Shown here in pieces: positions 27,830 through 37,222 of a stretch of DNA of 64,000 nucleotides. Origin of the DNA: Lysinibacillus pakistanensis. Its GTDB lineage: Bacteria > Bacillota > Bacilli > Bacillales_A > Planococcaceae. Every line of letters begins with the position of its first letter. Positions within the stretch are counted from its first letter, which is position 1. The translations under genes were made by a program, and so were the position numbers. The notes below the pieces were generated by a model. It saw nothing but the letters and a program-made list of their open reading frames with translations, was not told the origin of the DNA and did no database searches. The DNA is taken from positions 67,301-131,300 of the forward strand of contig BBDJ01000012.1 of NCBI GenBank assembly GCA_001312325.1, read 5' to 3'.

Positions 27830-28240
27830 TCACCAGCTTAAAACTAATGAAAGCTTACAACATTCAATATCTGTAAATACTATCCGAATATTATCTGGTG
27901 TATAGTTTGTTTCAAATGTCATAGTAATACCAGTCGAGATGATTAACCTTTTAACTTCTGATTTATTTGATTTTTGTGCGGCATCCATAAGATCATGTGC
28001 AAATTGTTCTGATCCGTCAATTTTATCTGTAAGTAGCTGAATCTGCTGCATAATTCTCTTTACTCGCTTGGCGGAAATTTTCAGCTTATTTGTATTGACG
28101 GCTGGAAATGGATTGGTATTTGTCGGGTTTGTCGGCATAGCTAAATATCTAGCTGGTTGGTGAAGCGCTGGAGGATTTACTATTGCCAATGTTGGATAAT
28201 AGGTAGGATAGACAAAAATCGGATAAGGGTTGTAATACAA
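27830..28240 (-). CDS. uncharacterised protein with Tyr/Pro-rich N-terminus, possibly spore-associated
   Basis: 136 residues from TTG 28240, seven bases after AGGAGG. The first 45 residues are rich in Tyr, Pro and Asn (Y-Y-N-P-Y-P-I-F-V-Y-P-T-Y-Y-P), as in Bacillus coat-surface proteins. The rest is a small domain with K-I-S-A-K-R-V-K-R-I-M-Q-Q-I and D-N-I-R-I-V-F then C-C-K-L-S-L-V-L-S-W at the end. I recognise the general type from Bacillus small inner-coat or unknown proteins but cannot name it. No sporulation promoter was identified. The region 27608-27829 shows nothing further. Confidence 0.6.
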   Translation of the reverse strand: MYYNPYPIFVYPTYYPTLAIVNPPALHQPARYLAMPTNPTNTNPFPAVNTNKLKISAKRVKRIMQQIQLLTDKIDGSEQFAHDLMDAAQKSNKSEVKRLIISTGITMTFETNYTPDNIRIVFTDIECCKLSLVLSW

Positions 28241-28364
28241 CTAAATTCCTCCTATCCACTTGCTAATACTATATCTTATGTGCAGCGGGGGCTTTCGGTG
28301 TTCGCTACTTCTAGGGTTTCACGTCTAGGGAATTATCAAATCAATACCTAGGATGAGTGAAGAG

Positions 28365-28590
28365 AAAATTTAGTCGATTGAAAGTAAGGAACCTGATAAG
28401 AGAAAGGGTTAGAGCTAATCGAAAGTGAAGCAACCTGATCAAAGAGGAGTCTAAGCCGATCAAAAGTGAAGGCAACCTGATCGAAAAAGGGTTCAGGCTG
28501 ATCAAAAAAAGGAAGGCACCTGATCAAAAACGAACGTAGCCTAATCAAAATGGAAAGCCGATCAAAAACGAATAACACTCACCCAATCAA
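28365..28590. repeat. degenerate tandem repeat with CTGATCAAAA core
   Basis: About nine units of 22-33 bases, each containing (C/G)CTGATC(A/G)AAA or CCGATCAAAA followed by G/A-rich sequence. Reversed, the units read F-D-Q/F-D-R, but there is no ribosome site and the frame is not kept. It lies between two minus-strand genes. Confidence 0.75.
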
Positions 28591-28625
28591 AAAAAGAAGG
28601 CTTCGCATGTGTATAAGCCTTCCTT
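28588..28625 (-). terminator. intrinsic terminator for the Btr-like gene
   Basis: Arms GAAGGCTT (28596-28603) and AAGCCTTC (28615-28622), with eight T residues on the minus strand at 28595-28588. Confidence 0.8.
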
Positions 28626-28635
28626 TCATAAATTT

Positions 28636-30212
28636 TTATCCAAGAACACGTAAAACATCATCTATTTTTTTGTTATGGGAGAGAATGCCGTAGTTCATCC
28701 ATGTTAAGAAATCAACCTCGTAGACACAGTTGTTTTTTTGCTGCGGGAAGGTTGCTCCAGGTAGGAGATTTTAGTATTACTCGTTCCTCTCCCTCGAAAA
28801 TCGAGTGTTGTTTGTCAAAGGTAATGAATAAATGATCGGCATCTAAGTGAATAAGCTGGTCAATTGTTAGATGTGTTTTTCGTGTATAATGTGGGATATT
28901 CCATACAGATTCATGGGGCATTAAGCCGAGATCACGATATAGAATGGGGCCCGTATAGCCGCATTCGGGTCCTGCATAGAGCTGATGCCAATAGCGGAGA
29001 TACGAAGAAAGGCTACGCTTTGTCCATATACTGATTTTTGAAGCACTTTTTTTTGCCTTTTGCACTTTTACCTCATACTGGTTAATGACATCCTTCATAA
29101 TAGCCGTTCTACCTGTTAAGTCAGCTATTTGGAACAATGTAGTTCGCCAATCTTCACCTGGATGTGAGAGATGATAAGTGGGAGCCAATTGATCTAATTG
29201 ATGACAAGCTTTCCAGCGCTCTATCCCTTCATCTAGCATAATTAAAGTTGGTTTATAATGAAAAAGTTGATCCATTTGTCCTTTTTCAATATCAATATCA
29301 GGTATTTCTTGTAACCCTAGATAATCCTGTTTGCCCCATTTTGAATGGCTAAATTGGGCGATGGGTGTAATACCTAATGCCACTAAAAAAATCCTCTAAA
29401 AATGGTGCGAATATACGAGGGTTATTACTTTGGCCACGACGATATTGTCCAGGAGAGATACCGACATGCTCTTTAAAGCGGCGATTAAAATAATATTCAT
29501 TGTTAAATCCAACCGTTTGGCTGATTTCAAAAATACGGTCATTCGTTGTTACTAGTAATTGCTTGGCTTTTTCAAGACGAACATTGTTTAAAAAGTTTAG
29601 TGGGATCTGACCAGTAATGTCCTTGAATATACGAGAATAATTCCAGCGTGGGACAGCCGCTAATTCTGCCAATTGCTCAACAGTCCAATCCCGTTCATAA
29701 TGCTTTTGTAAATATTTGATGGATTGCTCAACGGACTGACGAACACTTTTCTGCTGCTGATTAGGTATATTTTGATTCATAATGAATAACATAAATTCTT
29801 GGAAGCGTACATGTTGCTCAAATAGCGATAGCTCATCCATTGCTAGACGGTGTCGATAAATGATTTCTAACAAATTAGTACATTGAGAAAAAGGATGGCA
29901 GCCTAGTTCTTGAAATTGTGTAAACATAGAAAAGCAATCCGTCTGACTTTCTTGCAGTTGGATGATTTTAAATGTTAAGTGATAAAAGCACAGCACCCCA
30001 CTTTCATTGTGAACATTTACTTTTTGATTAGGAGGAATGAGCACACACTTTTCTTCAGTAAGATGGATAGTTTCATGATGACAAATTAGCTCTCCATGGC
30101 CGCTTATAACTACAACAAGGCTATGATGGTCACAATGATATAGTTGCCACATTGCTGACGGAATAGAATATGAAACTTCTTGTAAGTGAAATATTTTCGA
30201 TAAACCACTCAT
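28636..30212 (-). CDS. btr: Btr-like regulator: AraC domain fused to an iron-siderophore binding domain, two frameshifts
   Basis: About 525 residues. The N-terminal cupin-like sensor (residues 1-150) precedes two AraC helix-turn-helix motifs: W-T-V-E-Q-L-A-E-L-A-A-V-P and I-F-E-I-S-Q-T-V-G-F-N-N-E-Y-Y-F. G-I-S-P-G-Q-Y-R follows. After correction at the T-run 29388-29393 (E-D-F-L-V-A-L-G-I-T-P) a FeuA-like periplasmic-binding fold continues, with a second shift at 28731-28737 restoring K-N-N-C-V-Y-E-V-D-F-L. This fusion is the layout of B. subtilis Btr, which senses bacillibactin in the cytoplasm and activates feuABC. Here the neighbouring gene is a siderophore-binding lipoprotein, but no permease is present. 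Confidence 0.85.
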
Positions 30213-30250
30213 ATTTTTCTACCTTTCTATAAATAATTTTATTAAACAAC

Positions 30251-30281
30251 ACAAAGAAAGCCCTAAGAGAGCTTTCTTTAA
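30251..30281 (-). terminator. hairpin between the siderophore-binding gene and btr
   Basis: Arms AAAGAAAGC (30253-30261) and GCTTTCTTT (30271-30279) just after the lipoprotein stop; the downstream T-tract on the minus strand is interrupted. Confidence 0.6.
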
Positions 30282-30283
30282 AA

Positions 30284-31238
30284 TTATTTTACGAACCATT
30301 TTTCAAGGTCATCGTATTTTAGTAGATTTGCAGTTATAGCTCCAGATTGCCAATATGTTCGGTCAGCAATATACACGTTTCCGTTTTTTTACAGCAGGAA
30401 CTGTATTCCAGAGCGTACTATCTAACCATTTAATCGCATCCTGGTTTTCTTCAGATTCCCATGTTCCATTAGAAGGGAAAAGAATAATATGATCAGCGTC
30501 TAATTTAGGTATAGCTTCTTCTGAAAGTATCTCATGAAATTCAGTCATATCACGGGCTAGTGGGTGAGGTGTAAGTCCCACCTCAGTGTAAATATAGCCA
30601 GAATATCGATTTTTAACGCCAAATAATGCTAGTGTTTTATCGGCTACATTTAAACGGACCACAGCGACTGTTTCATCCCCAACGGACTTATCTAACTCTG
30701 CCTTTAAAGTCGTAATACGTTGCTGATAATTTTTAACAACCTCATCTGCTTTATCAGGAATGTTTAAGACATCAGCAATCGTTTTAACAATTGCCTGTGG
30801 ATCTGCAAGGATTTCCTCTTTTAAGCGATAGGTAGGTGCAATTTTAGAATATTCCTCGTATTTTGCTTTATCAGCCGCACCATCTACAATGATTAAATCT
30901 GGCTTGGCTTGCAATAAAGCCTCCATGCTTCCTGTAATATCAAATTCTGGTGCATCCAGTTTTAGATAATCCTGTTTCCCCCAAGCTGGGTGATACCATT
31001 GGACAACGGGCTTTACCTCTAAGGCTGTTAGATAATCCTCCATGTATATGGCCGCTACTCGCTGAGGGTTTGCGGGAATCTCTACTTCCCCAAATTCATC
31101 TTCCACAATCCGTGTTTCCACTGTTGATTGAACCCCTTTAGCAACACCAGCTTCCTCCTTCGAATTACAAGCTCCTAAAACAAACGTCAACACGATTAAA
31201 CAAAATAATGCTAACGAAAATGGTCGAATCTTATGCAT
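30284..31238 (-). CDS. iron-siderophore ABC transporter substrate-binding lipoprotein, one frameshift
   Basis: About 318 residues. The signal peptide ends in the lipobox V-L-G-A-C; ATG 31238 is eight bases after AGGAGTG and is preferred to ATG 31244. The FeuA/YfiY-type fold shows E-I-P-A-N-P-Q-R-V, then W-G-K-Q-D-Y-L and K-P-D-L-I-I-V-D in the first lobe, with H-I-I-L-F-P-S-N-G in the second. The frame shifts at the A-run 30382-30389 (V-P-A-V-K-K-G-N-V-Y) and ends A-N-L-L-K-Y-D-D-L-E-K-W-F. A Fur box lies 37 bases upstream. It should deliver a ferric siderophore to a FeuBC-like permease, not encoded here. Confidence 0.88.
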
Positions 31239-31274
31239 TGCCATTCACTCCTATAATAAAGGTATTAGTAATTT

Positions 31275-31293
31275 GGAATGATAATCATTCTCG
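31275..31293 (-). promoter_or_regulatory. Fur box
   Basis: GGAATGATAATCATTCTCG is close to the 19-base Fur consensus and has the palindromic core AATGATAATCATT (31277-31289). It lies just upstream of the siderophore-binding gene. Confidence 0.85.
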
Positions 31294-31357
31294 ATTAATT
31301 CTACTAAATTATAGGGCACATCTTTTAAACAAACAATACACATTCTCTACTTCTTTC

Positions 31358-32563
31358 TTATACAAAATAAAGTACAAGGATTATTGTTTTTTTGTTATCA
31401 AAAATTAACCATAATAGTGTAACAATCGCTGCAAGCATTACCATTAGAAATCCATATAAAGGTGTATGAGCTAACGATTGATGACGAATAATAAAGCCGC
31501 CAATATATGATCCTAAAAAGATACCAATATTAAAAGCAGAAATATTCAATGCTGAGGCCATTGAAATAGCTGATGGCACATATTTTTCAGAAAGAAGAAC
31601 CGCATAAAGCTGCAATCCAGGGACATTCATGAACATAAATAGCCCCATTATTAGAACCATGATTAATCCGATAATTGGCGATTCAAGAGTGGAGCCAATG
31701 CCAAGTAATGCTAAGGCAAGTCCCACAAAAATAATAAAGATGGAACGAAGCGGATTCTGATTAGCGAAATGACCGCCTAATGTATTACCAATGGCAACAC
31801 AAATCCCATAGACAATTAATATAATGACTACAGCATGTGGCGAGTAACCCATATATTGCTCTAAAATTGGAGAAACATATGTGTACACAACAAAGGCACC
31901 ACCATATCCAATTGCTGTAATGAAAAGGATTAATAACATACGAATATTGCCTAATACTTTGCCGATATCACGTAAAGAGATTGGATTACCTTTTGATAAT
32001 TGGCTAGGTACTAACAACGCATTACTAATTAAACCGATAATCCCAATAATGACGATAAAGATGAACGACATACGCCAGTCTGTTACTTGTCCAATAAACG
32101 TACCAAGTGGGACACCAGTCACCGTAGCTAATGTTAAGCCTGTAAACATAAAAGCAATTGCACTTGCTCGTTTATTTGGTTCAACTACATCGGCTGCTAT
32201 AACAGAGGCGATGGACATAAACACACCATGTGCTAATGCTGAAATAATACGTCCAATTAATAAAATTGAGAAATTAGGCGCTATAGCTGCGGTTAAGTTC
32301 CCAACTATAAAAATAGTCATAACCAGCAATAAAACAGTTTTTCGACTAAGACGAGATGTTAAGGCTGTTAATAATGGGCAACAGTTACACCGAGTGCGTA
32401 TATAGAAACAGTTAAGCCAGCCGTGCTTAAAGATATACCAAAGTCATCTGTAATTAATGGTAAAAGTCCGACACTAATAAATTCAGTGGACCCTATACCA
32501 AATGCACTGATGGCAAGTGCCAGTAAGGTTAATTTAGCACTTGGCTTTTTTTGAATGTGACAT
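31358..32563 (-). CDS. MFS transporter (DHA1; YdhP/PbuE-like), two or three frameshifts
   Basis: ATG 32563, seven bases after AAAGGAG, reads M-S-H-S-K-K; one A less in the run 32545-32551 continues P-S-A-K-L-T-L-L-A-L-A-I-S-A-F-G-I-G-S-T-E-F. Restoring a C near 32376 gives G-V-T-V-A-P-L-L-T-A-L-T and about 12 spans in all. Typical are F-M-F-T-G-L-T-L-A-T-V-T-G-V-P-L-G and a conserved Y-T-Y-V-S-P-I-L. The pattern fits DHA1 exporters for nucleosides, arabinose or drugs. One A less at 31389-31395 would end the protein earlier at N-K-K-Q. It is divergent from an HxlR regulator. Confidence 0.84.
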
Positions 32564-32673
32564 ACTACTAATATCTCCTTTGATTTTTTTATATTATGTG
32601 TAGTAATATTCATACATACCCAAAAGTTATGTAGAGTACTTTTAGTTACTTTTGAATATTACAGGAGGTTACA

Positions 32674-33058
32674 ATGCAAAAAAATTTATAATATTGGTGT
32701 TGAAGCTACACTTGAAGTCATTGGTGGTAAATGGAAACCGGTTATTCTTTGTCATTTAAACCACCATGGTAAAATTCGAACAAATGAGTTTCGACGATTG
32801 ATTCCAGGAATTTCACAAAAGATGCTTACAAGTCAATTAAGAGAGTTAGAGCAAGCTGGATTAATCAATCGAAAAGTCTTTAATCAAGTGCCGCCAAAGG
32901 TTGAATATTCATTAACACCCTATGGACAGGGCATGGAACCTATTTTGAACATGCTTTGCACTTGGGGCGAAAAACATGTTGAAGTATTACAGGATAAAGG
33001 CGAAGATGTCATTTTAAAACAACATGACGACGATATAGCCATGCAGCAAACATCGTAA
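32674..33058 (+). CDS. HxlR family transcriptional regulator, one frameshift as sequenced
   Basis: ATG 32674 after AGGAGG reads M-Q-K; removing one A from 32679-32685 continues I-Y-N-I-G-V-E-A-T-L-E-V-I-G-G-K-W-K-P-V-I-L, the HxlR opening. The winged helix follows: T-N-E-F-R-R-L-I-P-G-I-S-Q-K-M-L and L-R-E-L-E-Q-A-G-L-I. The family signature Y-S-L-T-P-Y-G and L-C-T-W-G closes a protein of about 128 residues. HxlR regulators often sense redox or electrophile stress through Cys; one Cys is at the start of the C-terminal helix. Probable regulator of the divergent MFS gene and perhaps the convergent aldo/keto reductase. Confidence 0.88.
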
Positions 33059-33067
33059 TGAGGGAAG

Positions 33068-33107
33068 AAAGAGACTGTCAAACATAAGACAGTCTCTTTT
33101 TCCTTTT
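33068..33107. terminator. intrinsic terminator between HxlR and aldo/keto reductase
   Basis: Perfect 12-base arms AAAGAGACTGTC (33068-33079) and GACAGTCTCTTT (33088-33099), followed by TTCCTTTTT. Probably serves both convergent genes. Confidence 0.88.
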
Positions 33108-33113
33108 TAATGC

Positions 33114-33959
33114 TTATAGAGCAAAGTCGTATTCATCTGGATTTGGTCCAACACGTTGTTCAAGATTCATCGCATTGATGATAGCCATTTCTTCGTCTGT
33201 TAAAGTAAAGTCAAAGATATCAGCGTTTTGCATCATGCGTTCTCTGCGCACTGATTTTGGAATCGTGATCACTCCATTTTGTACATCCCAGCGCAAAATA
33301 ACTTGAGAATTGGATTTTCCATATTTTGTTGCTATTTTTGAAATAGTTTCATCTTCTAGAAGTCCACCCTGCATTAAAGGTGCCCATGCTTCAAGTTGAA
33401 TTTGGTGTTTGTCACAGAATGAACGAAGCTCCACTTGCTGTAAACGAGGGTGGAATTCCACTTGATTCACAACAGGTTTAATACGAGCAAATGATAATAA
33501 TTTTTCTAAATGTGCAACAGTGAAGTTACATACACCAATTGCTTTGATCTTGCCTTGTTCATAAAGGTCTTCAAGAGCCTTCCAAGATTCAACGAATTTA
33601 TCTTTTCCTGGCCAATGAATAAGGTAAAGATCTAAATAATCTAAACCTAACTTTTGTAAGCTCTCTTCATAGGCAGCAATCGTTTCATCATAGCTTAATC
33701 CGTCATTCCATACTTTTGATGTAATAAACAGATCTTCACGACGTAAACCAGTAGATGCTAGCGCTTGTTTAATTCCTTCCCCTACACCTTCTTCATTGCC
33801 GTAAATAGCGGCAGTATCGATGCTTCGATAGCCAACCTCAATAGCGTCTTTAACCATCTCAGTAGTAGCATCATTCGGTACTAGAAAAACACCTAAACCC
33901 ATACCAGGCATTTGTAGGCCGTTATTTAATGTAATTGTATCTTGTAAATGATTAATCAT
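33114..33959 (-). CDS. aldo/keto reductase (AKR5-type, YtbE/YvgN-like)
   Basis: Uninterrupted 281-residue NADPH-dependent oxidoreductase. The catalytic tetrad of the AKR barrel is visible: Asp in S-I-D-T-A, Tyr in A-I-Y-G-N-E, Lys in T-S-K-V-W-N and His in L-I-H-W-P-G-K. The coenzyme segment is P-K-S-V-R-R-E-R-M. Length and motifs fit Bacillus methylglyoxal/glyoxal reductases. ATG 33959 follows GGAGG. The upstream gap (33960-34381) carries AAAAAAGTACGCACTTTTTT, a dyad that may bind HxlR-type or other redox regulators. It likely detoxifies reactive aldehydes. Confidence 0.92.
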   Translation of the reverse strand: MINHLQDTITLNNGLQMPGMGLGVFLVPNDATTEMVKDAIEVGYRSIDTAAIYGNEEGVGEGIKQALASTGLRREDLFITSKVWNDGLSYDETIAAYEESLQKLGLDYLDLYLIHWPGKDKFVESWKALEDLYEQGKIKAIGVCNFTVAHLEKLLSFARIKPVVNQVEFHPRLQQVELRSFCDKHQIQLEAWAPLMQGGLLEDETISKIATKYGKSNSQVILRWDVQNGVITIPKSVRRERMMQNADIFDFTLTDEEMAIINAMNLEQRVGPNPDEYDFAL

Positions 33960-34381
33960 TTTAATTCCTCCAATTGTTTAATGACTTGCTTGCTATTTCA
34001 TTATGATGTCCCGATTAGGCAAAAAAAAGTACGCACTTTTTTCGTGTCATAGAACGTAGAGGTTACTTTTGTGAGTTGACAACGATTGGGGTGAAAAACT
34101 TTTTTTAAAATATAGTTTTCGATATATACAATTAAAAGATTAATTTAGCAAGTAGAGGCGGAAATACGAGAAGTCATGACAGAATTATGGGCATTTAGAA
34201 AGCTCTTACCTATATGAAATGAATGCAAAATATTTGCCAAAATTAATATGGGATGTTGTGGCATAAAATTGAACCGAAGTAAACGAATTATTCGATATTA
34301 TTAACGGAATAATCCCCATAAAAGGAATTTTTGGCTTAAAGGAGAATTTAAGTAATAATACTTTATAAAGGGGATTGGAAA
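33960..34381. other. intergenic region with a dyad and possible coding remnant
   Basis: A 20-base dyad AAAAAAGT-ACGC-ACTTTTTT is at about 34021-34042. At 34149-34267 short frames read E-I-R-E-V-M-T-E-L-W-A-F-R-K and Y-L-P-K-L-I-W-D-V-V-A, which look coding but lack a start; possibly a relic of a lost gene. Nothing else was recognised. Confidence 0.35.
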
Positions 34382-34822
34382 ATGAATCGTTTAAATTTAA
34401 TCACATTGGGTGTTAAGGATATGGTGGAGTCACTAAACTTTTACCGAGAAGGGCTTGGCTTTGAGGTTGTGGTGTATGGAGAGGAAACTGCCCCTGATGT
34501 TATGTTCTTTAATAATGGGGGAACAAAAATATCACTATTTCCAATTGAACGTTTGGTCAAAGATATTAATGAAGCTAATCCACCAGAAATTGGCCATGGC
34601 TTTGGAGGCATTACTCTTGCTTATAATGGCAAATCAAAAGAAGAAGTTAATCGGGTATTTGAATTAGCTAAAAAGGCTGGAGCTAAGATTGTGAAAGAGC
34701 CCGAAACTGTATTTTGGGGTGGCTATAGCGGCTACTTCCAAGACCCAAATGGCTACTACTGGGAAGTAGCCTATGGTGACATGTGGCAGTTTGACGAAAA
34801 TGATATGCTGATTATTCAATAA
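34382..34822 (+). CDS. VOC (glyoxalase/bleomycin-resistance) family protein
   Basis: Uninterrupted 146-residue protein of two beta-alpha-beta-beta-beta modules. N-terminal L-I-T-L-G-V-K-D-M-V-E-S-L-N-F-Y-R-E-G-L-G-F and C-terminal G-G-Y-S-G-Y-F-Q-D-P-N-G-Y-Y-W-E-V-A are textbook for single-chain VOC proteins. A Glu in W-E-V would be a metal ligand. AAGGGGATTGG precedes ATG 34382. Members include metallo-isomerases, thiol transferases and drug-binding resistance proteins; this one cannot be narrowed. It is monocistronic. Confidence 0.9.
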   Translation: MNRLNLITLGVKDMVESLNFYREGLGFEVVVYGEETAPDVMFFNNGGTKISLFPIERLVKDINEANPPEIGHGFGGITLAYNGKSKEEVNRVFELAKKAGAKIVKEPETVFWGGYSGYFQDPNGYYWEVAYGDMWQFDENDMLIIQ

Positions 34823-34836
34823 TGATTTGATGCAGA

Positions 34837-34872
34837 GGTAGCAAACTAGAAGAGCTAGGTTGCTATCTTTTG
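34837..34872 (+). terminator. terminator after VOC gene
   Basis: Imperfect stem GTAGCAAACTAG / CTAGGTTGCTAT followed by CTTTTGTT. Confidence 0.65.
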
Positions 34873-35023
34873 TTATGATTTCCGGTAAGTTTTTATAGAT
34901 TTTGAGAGTGTTATATGTATTTCTGATTTTTGGTTATTATATTGTCTTTAATTTAAGGATAAATGTATAATGCAAAATATGGTTCTTTACAATAACTTTT
35001 CCGATAGATAGGGAGGATGAGCC

Positions 35024-35693
35024 TTGTTTCGTATACTGTACATAGAAGATGAAAAAGAGATTGGACAATGGGTAACGAAGGATTTAATGGAGAGAGGCTA
35101 CGAGGTAACGTGGCTGGAATCGGGTGAAGAGGTCGACAAGCATATAGCATTTAAGGATATCGCGATATTAGATGTTATGCTACCAGGATTAGATGGCTTT
35201 TCAATTGGTAAAAGAATTAAGCGAGAAAATAAGGAAATCCCCATTTTAATGCTTTCTGCGCGTACTGCCGTAGAGGATAAAATAGAGGGGCTGAACTTTG
35301 CTGACGATTATTTAACAAAACCATTTCATCCTGATGAGCTTGTTGCACGCGTTGAGGTATTGTTAAGAAGATATCAAAAGAATGATGATGTACTAGAGCT
35401 TCAGCATCTTAAGATTTTTACAAAAGAAATGAGAATTATTCATACAGAGACAGATGAGGAGATTCAATTAACAGGTAAGCAATTTTATTTATTTCAATAT
35501 TTTATTCGCCATTTAAATCAAATTCTAACAAAGGAGCAGCTCTATGAAGGTGTGTGGGGTGAAAGCTATATAGAGGGCGATAAAACGTTAATGGTACATA
35601 TACGCTACTTAAGGGAAAAAAATAGAAATAAATCCAGCTAAGCCAGCAGTTATTGAAACGATTAGAGGCATTGGCTATAGGGTGAAGCTATGA
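35024..35693 (+). CDS. OmpR-family response regulator (module 1), one frameshift
   Basis: TTG 35024 after AGGGAGG. The receiver has E-D-E-K near residue 8, the phosphoacceptor Asp in A-I-L-D-V-M-L-P-G, S-A-R for the Ser/Thr switch and Y-L-T-K-P-F for the Lys. The usual G-x-x-G-A-D-D-Y stretch reads G-L-N-F-A-D-D-Y, one residue short. The winged-helix effector follows (L-T-G-K-Q-F-Y-L-F-Q-Y-F, L-Y-E-G-V-W-G). One A less at 35618-35624 gives R-E-K-I-E-I-N-P, I-R-G-I-G-Y-R-V-K-L and stop TGA 35691-35693, overlapping the kinase ATG. About 222 residues. Probably controls the ABC genes downstream. Confidence 0.88.
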
Positions 35694-37078
35694 AAATTTT
35701 CCGTCCGTTTAAATTTCTACGATCCCTATTAGCGAAGTATATGCTGATTATTTTTCTAGCCATTTCTATTGTTCAAATAGCTTATTTCACCTTGGCTATA
35801 TTTGTACTAGAGATTGCTAAAAAAGAACATGGGGATATAGTAACTAAAGCAGAAATCACAAGCGAAGTGGAGGAAAAATGGCATACTGAAGCTAAAAATA
35901 TAAAAAAACTTTACAGATGAAGTAGTTTCTCAACACTTTGAAAAATGGCAGGAGCGATATCCTAAAGCATCGATGTTTTGGGTAGGACAAGATGGTACAT
36001 TGCTCACCACATTAAATGTAATGGAACAACTACCATCAAAATGGACACCTGCTTTTACTACAAAGTTCATTAAAGAACGGTATGGAGGGGATCCATTCAC
36101 CATTATTACCTTTTTAGGTGGGGATGAATCAAATGGATTTATCGTCATTGAGATTCCTAGAGATGTATTCACTCCACCACTTAAACATATTTATGAAACA
36201 TATGGAACTTTTTTTATTTATCGGTGTTATTGCCATTATTTTATTTTTCATTGTAGTCTCCTTTTTATTTTTCAAAGGTATTAGAAAACGACTATTACAT
36301 CTACAGGAAGCGATGGAGATTCGTGATGTTGATGGATTACCTGTTGAGATAGATGTAAAAAAAGATGGACGAAATCGGTCAGCTCCAGCAAAGCTTTAAC
36401 AAAATGGTCTGTGAACTTAGGGACAGCAAAAATCGTGAGCTGAAGGAGGAGCAGCTACGACGAGAATTGATTGCTAATCTTTCACATGACCTGCGTACCC
36501 CTTTAACAAAAATTAGAGCGCAATCCTATTCGATTAGTAAAGAAGAACTCACCGAAGAAGGACAGCAGGCTATGAAGGCAATGGAAACATCAATCATAAG
36601 CATCGATGCTTTAATAGAAAATCTAATGTCTTATACATTGCTGATGGCAAGTAAATATAAATATGAAGCAAAGGAAATCAATGTTCTGCGATTTGTACGT
36701 GAGCAAATGTCTACGTGGTATACCGTCTTTGAGAAGGAAGGCTTTAACATTGATATTGAGCTGCATTCTTTTGAGAACAACGCATGGCAGGTTGATCCAA
36801 TTTGGCTTGGGCGTATTTTTGATAATTTATTTCAAAATGTTTTACGCCATGCTAACAGCGGAAAATATATTGGCGTTAAAACAGAGTCAAATGAGCACTA
36901 TGATGCATTTATCATAAGGGATTGCGGAAACGGCATGAAAAATGAATCGAATGCGAAAGGAGCGGGTATTGGTCTATCTATCGTTGATATTATGGTAAAA
37001 GGCATGTCCTTAGATTGGGATATATGCTCAAGTGAATCTGGTACAGAAATCAAGATAAAACGCTATAAAGTAAAATAG
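35690..37078 (+). CDS. sensor histidine kinase (module 1), three frameshifts
   Basis: About 462 residues. Membrane helix 1 (residues 18-40, Y-M-L-I-I-F-L-A-I-S-I-V), an extracellular domain of about 135 residues and helix 2 (F-L-F-I-G-V-I-A-I-I-L-F-F-I-V) lead to a HAMP linker. DHp follows with the phosphoacceptor H in N-L-S-H-D-L-R-T-P-L-T-K, then N box F-D-N-L-F-Q-N-V-L-R-H-A and G boxes D-C-G-N-G-M and G-A-G-I-G-L-S-I-V. Breaks are at the A-run 35904-35910, the T-run 36207-36213 and the A-run 36358-36364. Start overlaps the regulator stop (ATGA). The sizeable extracellular domain suggests direct ligand sensing. Confidence 0.86.
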
Positions 37079-37104
37079 AGTGACAACAAAATTTAATCAT
37101 AAAT

Positions 37105-37138
37105 AAATCTGTGAGACCCCGTGTCCACAGATTTTTTT
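37105..37138 (+). terminator. terminator between kinase and ABC genes
   Basis: Arms AAATCTGTG (37105-37113) and CACAGATTT (37126-37134), followed by TTTT. The ABC operon therefore probably has its own promoter in 37139-37210. Confidence 0.8.
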
Positions 37139-37222
37139 ATGACTTTTTTTAAACAAAATTTAAACTTGCCCCATACCTGCTTTTAAACTTCGAAATTTAT
37201 GATATTTATAGAGGTGAGGACA

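Noticed and set aside
28348..28578. Minus-strand open frame with repeated F-D-Q/F-D-R
   Set aside because: It is a translation of the GATC tandem array; no start signal, and the unit length is not a multiple of three.
28365..28590. CRISPR array
   Set aside because: Units are short, diverged and not separated by unique spacers; no cas genes.
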